NCBI GenBank assembly: GCA_973895155.1
Contig: OZ316896.1
Location: 17,980,001-18,044,000, forward strand
Reading direction: 5' to 3'
Source of the DNA: Marsupella aquatica
Taxonomy: Eukaryota; Marchantiophyta
DNA length: 64,000 bases
Position 1 is the stretch's first letter. Each line of letters begins with the position of its first letter. This document shows positions 1 through 11,400 of the stretch, piece after piece. The position numbers and the translations under genes are program-made. A model generated the notes under the pieces. That model searched no databases, had not been told where the DNA came from, and worked only from the letters and a program-made list of their open reading frames with translations.

Positions 1-917
1 AAGGACAAGTTTCAAAATGCCCAGGAGAGCTTCTGGTTGGTTCTCTTCCATAAAGTGTAAAAACATACAAACGGAATTAACAAATTTAATATTTCTCAGC
101 TAGATAAAAGATTCAATCCAAAAAGGTATTTTTATTTTCAATAATTTCTGTTTTTCGATTCCCACCTTGATTAGTAAGTACAGTAGGTCTAGTCGGTTTA
201 GAAGATTTTATGCAGATCTCAATATGGGCATCTCATTTTTCCTGACGAAATGCAAAAGATCCCAAGATTCTTCTCTGGGCCATGTGTTTTCTGTCCTGTA
301 CGTATATTAGGCCAGCTAGTTAAGTGGGGACGAAAGTAGGGCACTTGTCTCAGTGAACTTTGGCACAAGTAGGGCACTTGTCTCAGTGAGAACTTTGGCA
401 CAAGTGATTGGAATGCTGCAGCTAGGTCACCAACACTTCCATGGAGGTTTCTTTTGTGATGGAACACTGTGGACGGGGTCACTGGTAAAAATGTGCACTA
501 ACTCAGGCAGTCAGTGAATCTATGTTTACACCAAAAAACCAAAAATTGGATCAAGCAAATGCATCCCACCCTTTCATACAAGTATCAAGTGAACCTGGGT
601 GATTGTTGTGACCCATTTCAAACCAAAAAACCCCTACTTGAGTATAATTTCCCCAAAAGTCTACTGTAGTTTCAGTCAGGGTTGCCAAGCAGTCTGGGTA
701 TTTGAATCAATATTTATTCATCTATAACATTGTATAACCGAGACACAGCCGCGTCCTGAGCTCTGTAACGATGCTGGGGAACAGGTCACCACAGCCCATG
801 CAACTGTTTGGCATAGGAGGGCTGCAAAGCTGGCATAGGAGAGCTGAAAAGCAGTGTCCACCCTCTCAAAATTTAATGGTGGCCTTCAAGTTCTGGTGGG
901 AGCCCGCATTCCCGGAT
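1..917. other. AT-rich spacer with a short tandem duplication
   Basis: No gene is supported here. A 33-bp unit containing GGGCACTTGTCTCAGTGA is repeated in tandem at about 336-404, and a smaller duplication containing GGCATAGGAG lies near 810-850. An open frame on the minus strand at 219-482 runs across the 33-bp duplication and looks incidental. Confidence 0.5.
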
Positions 918-1420
918 ATATAGCATGTATGTTCATCTTGGAATATGCTTCACCTTTTTTTTTTTAGTGAAATGCAGGTGAGCTAATTTTTTAGTGGCAA
1001 ATATAAACAGGACATTAACTAGGAAGAGATAAAGTGTATGATATTGAAAAGTTGTGCACATAAGGTAGAAAAGTAAAAATACTCATGTAAAGAAAAATAA
1101 TAATGAACAGAAAAATTTTAAATCTATGGTATTGGGTTGTGCACATATTGTACACCAGTAGAGATATTTATGTACTTACCTTAGGTAATGACATTCAAAT
1201 GAATTAAAACATAAATTTAGGACACAAAATCATTAGTAGAACTTAAACACAAAAGGAGTGCACTTTATTTAGATCATTTTTTCTTCACTCATGAGAATAA
1301 GGGCTAAATTCCGTGAGCTTTGTTAAAGGGTGGATGGTCTTAAATATAACAAAGATTAAAAAATTAAAAAATTTAGAGGGGTGCCAGAAATAAATTCAAA
1401 ATCTAAACTATACGAGAGAT
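918..1420 (-). repeat. Dispersed repeat, left member of an inverted pair
   Basis: Read on the minus strand, this segment aligns by eye with 32590-33050 on the plus strand. Shared landmarks, in the same order, are a TTTAGATTTTGAATTTATT-like start, a block about GCCCTTATTCTCATGAGTGA, a block about CCTAAGGTAAGTACATAAAT, and an end near ATTCCAAGATGAACAT. The two copies are diverged and carry indels. No coding capacity is visible, so this is probably a non-autonomous element or LTR fragment. The family is not recognised. Confidence 0.7.
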
Positions 1421-2369
1421 ACACCTTGGTAAGACATATTGAATTAAAAACACATAAGAAAAAGTTTGAATAAGACAAAAGATTCACCATATAGCAGTTT
1501 CATATCCAGTGTTCCCACTAAAGCTTGCTGTTTTCCAAACCTGACCGGATTTTGACATGCCCTACAGACTTGGCATGGAGCTAACTCAAACCAAGGAAGA
1601 AGCCAGTAAGCTAAGGTACAGACCTCTATGATTATGTTACCCCTATAGCCTATTCTACGAGTGTGGGTAAAAAATATCTTGACCCATTGATTTTTCTAGT
1701 ATAGTCCATTCAAGTTAAATATCTGTTTTTGGCATATTGATAGAATAGTAATGCCAAATATGCTTCCAGTGTCTGATTAAGATGTCCCTCAGTATGTTTG
1801 GACAGGATGCAGGCAGAAGATTATTGGTACTTTGCGCCAATGCAGGCACTCCCATGAAAGCTACATTAGGGCCGCCCTACCTCTACAATGGGCCAAAAAG
1901 ACATTGATCCTGTTTTGACTTGTCTGTCCATTAGCTAAGCCCACGCAGGGTTAGCAAACAAGACACGCCTTGGAAATGTTTGCCTAGGCTTAAATTTGAC
2001 ACCTCTAAAAGTAGTGCTGGTACATCTCCCTAATATGTGCATGCATTGTCCAAGTTGGAGGAGTGTCCACTGTCCACCTCCGCCCAAGTTCCCACTCCAC
2101 TCCACTTAGACAAGTGTCCCTCATTCGGGGGCGTAGGGGCAGGAGGGCTGGGACACAGAAACCCAAAATTGGTCCCTGGACACTCCCTCCCATGGCCCCG
2201 TCCGTCATCCCGTCCCGCCCCATATCCTCTCCCATCACTCGCGAGCACGGCAACCCACACGCCCTGATTGCCCATGGCCTATCGCTGCCCACGTGATCCG
2301 CCTCCCGTCGCTTAAAGGCCGACACTGCCACAGTGGGACAGTCCCCATGTTTCCGAACAATAGCCCCTC
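1421..2369. other. Non-coding spacer with a G+C-rich patch
   Basis: About 1421-2030 is ordinary AT-rich sequence without a gene. About 2040-2340 is clearly richer in G+C and contains a G-box core (CCACGTGA) near 2288. Overlapping open frames exist on both strands here, which is expected of G+C-rich sequence, and none shows a recognisable domain. It could be a decayed exon or a promoter-type patch. I cannot assign it. Confidence 0.4.
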
Positions 2370-2531
2370 ACCGTTACACACTTACACTCCTCATGCTTTG
2401 GAGTCAGGTGTAAGCTGTCATCGCGTAATGTCGCACAGCTCGTTATTACTACTACTTTTTTCACTGTTACACTCCTCCTGCTTTGGAGGCAGGTGTATAC
2501 TGTCACCGAGTAAATCGCACAGCTCGTTATT
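2370..2531. repeat. Tandem duplication, about 84-bp period
   Basis: Two imperfect copies each carry the landmarks GTTACAC, ACTCCTC, TGCTTTGGAG, CAGGTGTA and TCGCACAGCTCGTTATT in the same order. The last landmark occurs at 2431 and 2515. Confidence 0.75.
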
Positions 2532-2697
2532 CCTTGTTTTTTTCTGTGATGTTTCGCCAAATTCTTACTCCAGATCGCTTCACTAACGGCACTCTGGTTT
2601 TTTTTTCCTCATTGGTTTTTCCCAATATGAAGGCTATATTTCTCAAAATTTGAGTTCACTTGTAATAAATTAATATTTATAAATTAATTTCAAAATA

Positions 2698-2824
2698 TTT
2701 TTGAGGGTATGCTAAAGGAATAATATATTTTTTAATTTTGAGGGTATGTTAAAGGAATAATACATTTTTTAATTTTGAAGGTATGTTAAAAGAATAATAT
2801 ATATTTTAATTTTGAAGGTATGCT
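2698..2824. repeat. 37-bp AT-rich tandem repeat, about 3.5 copies
   Basis: GAGGGTAT or GAAGGTAT recurs at 2703, 2740, 2777 and 2814. Each is followed by GYTAAARGAATAATA and a T-rich stretch, giving a regular period of 37 bp. Confidence 0.85.
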
Positions 2825-2984
2825 AGACTAGTAGGTTAACCTACATTTCCATCAAAGTGAAAGTGAATTTAGTTTAGTTTTTCATCATAATGGGAGGGGT
2901 AAATTTCATTGGATTAATTTTGATAATGTCAGTATGAAATATTTGGGCTTGTCTTTTTTGATTTTCTTTACTTTATTTGTCCCC

Positions 2985-3170
2985 GGCCCTTTCTTGGGTC
3001 TCCCAGCTTTGGCATATTGTGAATATTCCTAACAAATTAGTCGAATACTTAGTTGCTTGGGTGTGTTCAAGTATAAATCTAATAAATTTCAATAAAGTAT
3101 ATTCCTAGCATCTCCTCCTTTCACACTCGATAACATTCGCCACCGGTCGATTAAAAAGAAAAACCCTAAA
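2985..3170 (+). mobile_element. LTR-retrotransposon-like remnant
   Basis: The stretch around 3100-3165 (AGCATCTCCTCC, TTTCACAC, ACATTCGCCAC, then AAAACCC) resembles 34625-34695 (AGCATCTTCTCC, TTCACACA, ACATTTGTCAC, then AAAACC). The shared order suggests two decayed copies of one LTR-end family. No polyprotein is left beside it. Confidence 0.4.
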
Positions 3171-3288
3171 ATTACCTTGCTTTATACCTCCTTACACTGT
3201 ATTACACCTCCTTCTTCGCGTCACGAAGGCCGGACTGTACAACGCTAGAGGAGTAGAGTATAAGAACGACGTATGTGAACAGTGAAAA

Positions 3289-3576
3289 CTACGACAAGAT
3301 TGATGGCATTTTGATCGAGTGCTGGAATGATCCAGCTGGACCAGCTGCGACCCACAGCTCGTGCAAATAATCCCTCTGCAAATCGCTTTGATCTGAAATG
3401 TTCCTCACAATTTGAATCGAATTGAGATTCTCTCGTTGACTGTACAAGCTGAGGGACGTGCTGAGCATAGAAATTCTCGGATTCCTCGGTTCGTCTAATG
3501 TGTTGGCTCTGATGTACGAGATGAGGTAGATGTGAAGCATCAGGAAGCAGAGGAATGTGGACTGAAGGAAATCCAA
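3289..3576 (-). CDS. Orphan small ORF with a hydrophobic leader (95 aa, doubtful)
   Basis: Unrecognised. A single open frame on the minus strand starts MDFLQSTFLCFLMLHIYLIS, a hydrophobic run that could serve as a signal peptide or membrane anchor. The rest is a polar tail rich in Ser, Asn and Gln, with no cysteine pattern and no match to a peptide-hormone motif that I know. It may be an isolated exon of a gene whose other exons I could not join, a small secreted protein, or chance. Nothing around it supports expression. Confidence 0.2.
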   Translation of the reverse strand: MDFLQSTFLCFLMLHIYLISYIRANTLDEPRNPRISMLSTSLSLYSQRENLNSIQIVRNISDQSDLQRDYLHELWVAAGPAGSFQHSIKMPSILS

Positions 3577-6500
3577 GGAAGGGAGGCCTTGGAGGGATTC
3601 GGATGCACAGGGGTCAATTGCAATCTTCCTTGGGAATACTCAGGAAGAACAGGGATGGATCCGAACGACTTCTTCTACAGTGATTCGATACCGACATGGT
3701 TGTCTTCTGCGCCTTCTGAGCCTGAATGCGAATCCGCACGCGAGGCCAATTGAGCAAACCTACAGGTTCGATTTGAAACGGACAATGGATGATTTTGAGA
3801 CTGATAGACGGAATTTATTCACATTGGACGGCAATTCCAACGCATTGAGAGGAGGAGACGGAAGAACATCAGAGGTTTTATGCGCATCCGGTTTGTGAAA
3901 GTAATGTAGAAGAGGCAGACAGGCAGGCAGACAAGCTGAAGGATTTGCACTTCATTATATGGCCTCGCTTTCTAACATTGGGCATCTTTGGAGTGATTTA
4001 GCATTACGATGGTCAGGTTTAACGACAATCTTCTATATCGTGAGTCAAGTGGCAAGTGCTTGGGCAGCATCCCCAATTAAATCGAGGTGGTCTATCTAGG
4101 GAAGGAGCTAGCAGGGGAGCTAGAACGCTTAGATTATTGAAGAAAGACGCAATACGTACATCGAGAGCCACGAGAATTATGGTCCTAATTACATGTCTTG
4201 GACCAATGTTGTGATTATGCAAAAGCGCTGAAATTTTGGCTGCATTGATTCGACACATTGCCGAAGCATCATATTTGCTCCGATGCCAGCAAGGTAGATC
4301 AGTGCAGATCGATAGATTTACTTACAAACGACTTGTACATACTCGTGAGTGAGTTTAGATGCCTTAACAGAGCTCATAGACCATTCAAGCTGCCAGTAAT
4401 TTTCACACAGAAAATTCCTGCGTGGCTCAGATTGAGTAGCTTCAAAAGTCTCGTGGTTCACGTACTTGCGATCGAAGCAATTAGCACAAAATCCTGGCAG
4501 CATATAGATAGGCTGTAGATGAAAGTTCAAACTCAATCTCCTTCTTCAGAGCAGAACTCGTCACTTGGAGTTCCTCTGAAGATTTTGTTCATGTATATAT
4601 CCTTTAAAGGGACCCTAAACGCAAGAGTAGGGATCCCTTCGATTACATCAACAAGTCATTTTTTGTTAATAATCAATCCTATTGTCTGTGTCTCAAAAGC
4701 CCGCGTATCTCACACATGTTATGCCTCCATTTGTATACAGCAGTTCTCCTTCACGTTAATTGTTTACTTCTCCGGAGCAGCTTGTGTTACGATGTTTAAA
4801 CGATTGTGGAGTTTGCAAGGGTAGACTGAGCGATCATTCAATAATTGGTGAGAGTTGATACTTGATTACAATCCCGATTACAATGTTCGATTCCAGCAAT
4901 TCGAATATCGAGTATTAACTGTCTGCAGACAGTTGACATTTACTTTGCTCACCATTGTTTTCAAATGTCTTGTAAGTTTCTTCCAGAAATCCAATTCGTC
5001 ACATCCCTTTGGAAATTGGCCTGAATTGGAGGCTCCTAGCTATGCAGCCAGCGTTGCTGTGCGTGCTCCGCCAATTTTGCATTGAGGACGTCCTTACTTA
5101 ATTGGGTAATCTTTTTCTACTGGACTGTTCATGCTAGGTGAGGTAGCAATAGTATCGTCCAGACCCAACGGATGCAATGTGTGGTAAAGAGATTCAATGA
5201 CAGAAAGCCAGAGCTTGAAAACGGCAGTAATTAATTCCGAAAATACGATCACTAAATCCAGGCCCCCGTCCAGGCCAGTACAAAGCATTACAGCAATAGA
5301 GGGCACGAAGTGAGTATTTATAGTATCTTGTGAAAGCATCGGAACGTACTGATCTCATGAGATTGTCCAGCCGTTATTCGGCGTCCACCCATTGTTCATT
5401 GGCATGATTGTAATGCGTGCAAGTTGCGGGTCAACTTGTTGAATGGGCCCCTAGAATGTTGGCCGTGGGTGAGATATTTGAGCTGGAAAAATAAATTCAG
5501 ACTCAACTGCCAAGTTGCATTCTTTGCGCTGCAAGTGAGCAAGTAGTCAGCAAAACTTGCAACAGCAGCTTGATGATCCTTAACCTCGAGCTGAAACCGC
5601 AGGGAATAAAGGACTTTCTTCGGACTACTGACAGTATTATTGTCGCTCTAACAAGGAAGGGGACACGTACCCGGCGACGGCGGTGGTCGTCTCCAAAGCT
5701 CCCCTTCAAGTTGAACTTCCACGCTATAAAGGTCAACGTAATCGGTCCGCATGGGATGCCCTCTTCTCGCGGTCGTTTCTGTCGCTAGCTGCTCAGAATC
5801 TATTTTCGGAGCGACGTAGCCATACACTCCTGCGGAAATCTAGCAAGTGTGCTAAACGCATCTCCAATCTAATTATCAGTCGTTCCTGCCCGATCCGGTT
5901 TAATGAAGAAGCTATCCGGTGTCTGCATGGAGGAGTTTTAGCGCGCGATCAGCCTTTGGAACATTCCTTCTTAGTACTGAGCTGGTAAATGCTTCCGTGC
6001 CATTATCCTTTCTAGTTGGAATGGTTGCTTGGGGAGACTGTGCCAAGCTGGGAGAATTTCAGGAGAATTGCTTTCTGGGCCACCTTGATTAGGTAGATAG
6101 GCATAGCTGAAGTAAGGTCAACTGACAAAGGTGAAACTCAAGATACCCAAAAGTTGAAAATAGTGATCAATTTACCTCGGCGATCAACTAAGCCAACAAC
6201 CAAGGCAATCGCGTACACGGCGGCACTGTGGACCTGCAATTATCAGCAGACATCTCGTGGCTTTTATCCTATATGTAGAATCTCATTACTTTCTAACAAA
6301 CGATGACGCTTTTCTGTAGGAAACGAATAAATTCTACACATAGTTGGCTGAGCATTTAATTCTACATTCGCATGCCTGATTTAAATTTAGTAAATATTCC
6401 ACTTGATTTTGGATGGGCAACAGAAGGCTTGCCATTGCTTTGATTGGGAGGTGATACTTTTCAGACTACTGCTGACTAACGGACTCCGAGCGGTCGTCCT

Positions 6501-7682
6501 GAGAGCAGCTGCGGCGTTCGTAACCAAGCTAAAAATACCATCTCCACGGATCACTGTGACACCGCTTTTTCTCAGCTCGTATATCTGGGCTCTTGGTGAG
6601 TCCGAATAGAAACTGCAAACGAGAACAAGTTCCGAAGAAATCGAAGCTGTTCATAAGACTGAAGCACGACTAGCTCCAAAAACTAAGGAAAAGACGCTTC
6701 GAACGAGACCAATCTCGAAGAAATTCTGAGTTTGAGCTTCCAAAAACCACGCCATTCGAATGGATTTCATCCAGTAAGCCAGAGCAGTTTGGGCAGAATT
6801 TCCTGGAGCCAATAGTTATAACCTGGAAGTTAATTAGTACCGGAGAGTACTGATTCTTCGTGGCTTAAAGAGATGAACGACTCGGTCAGGAAATAAAAGA
6901 AAAATAGATGAATTCTGACTTACATACACATGTACACGCTGACTTACAGATCAGGCTCGGATCAACTTGTATGCTATGTAACGTCATGTGACCTCCTTTT
7001 GGGCATGTGGAGTGGCCAACGTACGGCACACAATAGAGCAACCCACTCCGGTCCCAATGTCAACTGACTGCTGTTTCCGGGTGTGTTTCTTCTATTTGTA
7101 GCAAAGAACTAATCACGTCATTCTAGAGATTGTCAGTAGTGCCTTCTGTCAATGATACGACTCAGTCGAATTCATCTAATATGTGGCAGATCGAGTTACC
7201 CGGACATTGGATCGAGTACCTTATGATCCAGAACTTCTTGGATAGCTGGGCAACTATCCGCAATTGCACGTTAATTCCGGCCTAAAACCAACGCATACAG
7301 AATTGGGATTGACTTTCGACAGCTTGCCCAATTATATATTTAATCCTGCAGGTGAGCATTGGATTCTCCAGTATTGCGATTGTATTTACTTAGTTCTTGT
7401 GTCTCACCAACAATCAGGCAATCCCATGATTTAATGCTTGACCCTCCATCGCTCAGCAAGGTAGCTTTCAGTGGAAAATTCAGCCACATGGTAATATGAG
7501 CGGTTGACTCAACTCTGGAACCAACTAGCATTACCACCATGACCTTGAGAACTTCTGAAATCTTCATTTTCTGAACCCATGAATAAAAAAAAAAGAGCGT
7601 AGAAATGATGATCGAGTGATCTAATGTACATTCGAATCAATTGCTTGACGAGCTATGGTCGGGCATCTCCAATTATGTGACG
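3577..7682. other. About 4 kb without an assignable gene
   Basis: Short open frames occur on both strands. Several are hydrophobic on the minus strand, for example 4019-4258 and 5094-5339. A minus-strand frame at 7340-7567 begins MKISEVLKVMVVMLVGS, a leader-like start. None has a recognisable domain, and I could not join them through convincing splice sites. The region might hold a decayed or highly diverged membrane-protein gene, or none. It lies directly downstream of the first receptor kinase. Confidence 0.35.
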
Positions 7683-8426
7683 CTATCGTACATGGATTGC
7701 ATTCAGCTCAATTGAAGGCTCCGTTCTACTTGCAGTACCAGAGGCAGTACCCGTATAATTGGTTGAGGTAAAATTGCTAGTTGAAGATAGAGAACTAAGA
7801 CTAAGCGGTTTGTTCATAGTAGAATCGTTTGCAAGTCTTTGCAGAGCCTGATAGTCGATATCACTACTAATGCTTACCAAGAGGTCCTCAAAATTGGATT
7901 CCATGCTTTTGGACTCACCCAGAAAGCCTTCGACATCCACTTTTCCAGATAACATGGTCACCACTTGAGACATTGATGGCCGCCTTTCTGCATGATGTTG
8001 CACGCAAAGCAGAGCAATGTTGATGCTACGAATGACTTCAGCGGGAACACAACAATCTCTCAACTCGTGGTCCAATATATCAAGCAACAGCCCTTTTCTT
8101 ATTAATGCACAAGCCTGCCATCAAGGTTTAAAGACGATGACAAATATTAGCAGTCACTCTACATTCACAGTTGATATGCAGTATATCACTATCGCAACGC
8201 AATTAAAGAAAAACTCACAGACCAAATGCCAGAATTATGCAAAAGCAACCTTAGTAAGAACTTGAGAAACAAGTTGTCCAGTGGCTGTATGGGATGGGCA
8301 TAGCTGAGCATAGAGCATGTGGACATTTGGACGTCACTCTATCCAGGTTTCAAACGAATCCTCACTAGAAAGCAAAACGAAAGCGGGAACGAAAGATTGC
8401 ATCACAAGCATTCAATTATGAACGAC

Positions 8427-8473
<47 letters not shown>

Positions 8474-11400
8474 AACTTTCATACAAATTTCTTTGCATAA
8501 CAATGTGGCACTCGAGACTATTACGTTGAATGGAGTTGGACGTACTAGGACTAAGATAACTTAATAGTAAGCATCTCGGAACTGTGAAACAGGTTGTGAA
8601 CGTGTTGGATCAAAGAAGGGTACCCAGTTTTTCAGAAGCTTTTGATCTTGGGGTAGTGAGGAATCAATACACTTTCGCCCACTAACAATCTCTAAAAGTA
8701 CAATCCCATAACTGTAAACATCTGCCTTATTTGAGAGCTGACCCCGTGTAGCGTATTCAGGAGAAAAATAGCCCCTGCAACCAGTTGGGAAGAATTGAGT
8801 AAGCACAAGTGGTACATATTGTAAATTGGGAAGAATGAATTTTTTTGAGACTCTTCCTTACGCTCTGCGAAATTACTAAAAGAGACCCACTTCCACACAC
8901 TCATAATTATTGATTGGATTTCTAATTTTTTTTACAAATTTAGTCTAAGTGAGTTTTGAGAGTTAAAAACTTACAAAGTCCCCGCAACCTCAGTTTGTAC
9001 AGATTGGTTTATTTCATCTGATAAATGCAGAGCGAGCCCAAAGTCAGCAATTTTTGGTTGGAAGTTTGTATCAAGAAGAATGTTTGCCGGCTTAATGTCC
9101 CTATGTATAATAGATGGTTGTAGCTCTTCATGAAGGTAGGCAAGCCCACGAGCCACTCCCAAGCAAATACTGTAGCGCTGCTCCCAATTCAAACCCCCAT
9201 GATCCTTGGATCCTACAAGAAAATAAAAATAGTACTCATTAATATGGGTGTACATAAACCATATATAGAAGAAATGATTTAAACAGACACGGGCATAAAC
9301 CATGTTTATACTTTGCATCAAGATTCAAAAAACTTCTGCCAGTTGTTCAAGCTTGCATTGGGAAGCAAACATAGTGAGTTTAGAAAGTTGATTTATTCAT
9401 TGCAATTTTTTTTTAAATAAATTGACAAACAGTTCATATGACAGATGTCGTGAGGACACACATTAACAAAGTTGCACATAAGGTAATATGGGGTGACACA
9501 GATCCCAAAAGCGGCTCCGCATCTCAACCCTCACAATGCGATTTTGACCTGAAATGTACTCTAAAGAGATATACCCTCAAATGAAATTTGTTCTGCTAGA
9601 TAAGCACCTTCGATTCATTTGCATCATACATTTTGAAAAAGGATATGGAAATATGCCCACATATGTCCTTTGAAAGTTAGAAACAATATTGACAAGAAAG
9701 TTAACACCACAAGAAGTACATTTAAATGAGATTGATGAGGAACTAGGATGAAATTTACCCCACAATGCTTCAGCCAAGTTTCCTTTCTCAGCATATTCAT
9801 ACACAAGCATACGTTGCTTATCCTTGATGCAGCACCCCTTAAGCTGAACAAGGTTCCTATGTTTTATGCCTGTGATAAGAACCACCTCATTCAAAAACTC
9901 ATCAAGGAGTTGTTGTCTGTGAGAAATGAATAGTTTCTTCACTGCAAGCATTGTGCAATCTGCTAAAACTCCCTGGTCACACCCACCCACCACAGGTTAC
10001 ATCAATAATGACTACAAGCAATTACATCAAATATCCATTATGTGGAGAAAGTGATTGTATGCCATCAACAAACTAGCATTGAATCTTATCCAGGTCTGTC
10101 CCAGATTAAAGCAAGAACTAGCCCAAATAGCAGTCAGTGGGTATGCACAGGAAACTCTCTCTCTATACCCAGAGCCTGTATGACCATCCATACTCACAAG
10201 CACAGTCTAAACATCCAAATTTCATGTTATCCAGTAAATAACGGCCTACACTCCTTCACTCAACAGAGGAGGTCATGAACGGTATACTTCAAGAGATTTC
10301 AATCATAATTTGTAGTATAGTTTGCAATTGGGTCTTACTATCAATGACATGAAATATAATCATTTAAGGTAGGGGACTTGAAGAATAATGATTACAATGT
10401 GACCAGGACTGATAGGAAAACCTTCCCCTGCTGTTTATTTTTGCCAAAAATATAATATCCTGCTACTTCCTCGCCTCCCCTTCCCCTCCTCTTTAAATCT
10501 CAGATTGCAACTTACTCAAGTAAGATCTTACCTTGTACACAACACCAAAGCTACCATGTCCCAGCTTGCTGCCGTGGTGGAAATCTCTTGTTGCCATTTT
10601 CAGGTCACTATATTGATAAAATGGAGGTTGAACTTTCCGACGCGCCAAAGCTACAAAAATAGTACCGCAAATAATTACTACATGTGGAAATAGATGCTCA
10701 TATGTCCCACCAAATTTTCCCCGGTATGGCCTTAGGTGGGACAAGCACCTATTGACATAAAAACATGAGTATTCATACAAAGAAATTAAAGGTGCTTTCT
10801 AAGTAAGAATAATGTTTAAAGGCAGATGTCAATGTCAGTTTTTCATTGGTAGTCCATCCAAGCTCCTTGTGAAATGTTGTGGTTCATTATCCACAAGTTA
10901 GCATTAAGGTTGTCCTTCAAATCACTCTACAATGGAGTTATAGTAAAAGTTTTATTCCATAATAACACGTAGACATTAAATATACATTAGATGTTGAATT
11001 TACCTCGTTGGATTTCACGTAGGGAAAATACTTGTCTCCATAACTTCCACAAGCTCATGATAAAAACGCAAAGAAGAATGAAAACAATGACTCCACCAAC
11101 GACACTAAGAATGACAACTAGTTTGCTGCGCTTCCTGTGATCTCCTGATGTTCCACAAAATAAACCAAAGGTTAGTTTGACAAAGTAACATTATTTACAT
11201 CAAAATTCATCCTATTCGTAAAAATTAGATGTAATTTATTTTGCCAAGTTTGATCCTATTGATGTTCAGCAGAAATTTTTAAAAAGAAGGTTCTATGATT
11301 TTTCCATGTTCAAATCTCAAGAGAGATCATGAGAAGATTAGGTGTGTCATTCTTAAAGTTGACAACTTTCTATTAAATCTTTTTTTGTGGCTATCTTAAT

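Noticed and set aside
2005-2331. Overlapping open frames on both strands in the G+C-rich patch
   Set aside because: Several frames on both strands are open at once, none has a domain, and G+C-rich sequence has few stop codons. This is not evidence of a gene.
8319-8564. Open frame through the (CT)20 run
   Set aside because: The Ser-Leu repeat comes from the dinucleotide run inside an intron of the first receptor kinase.
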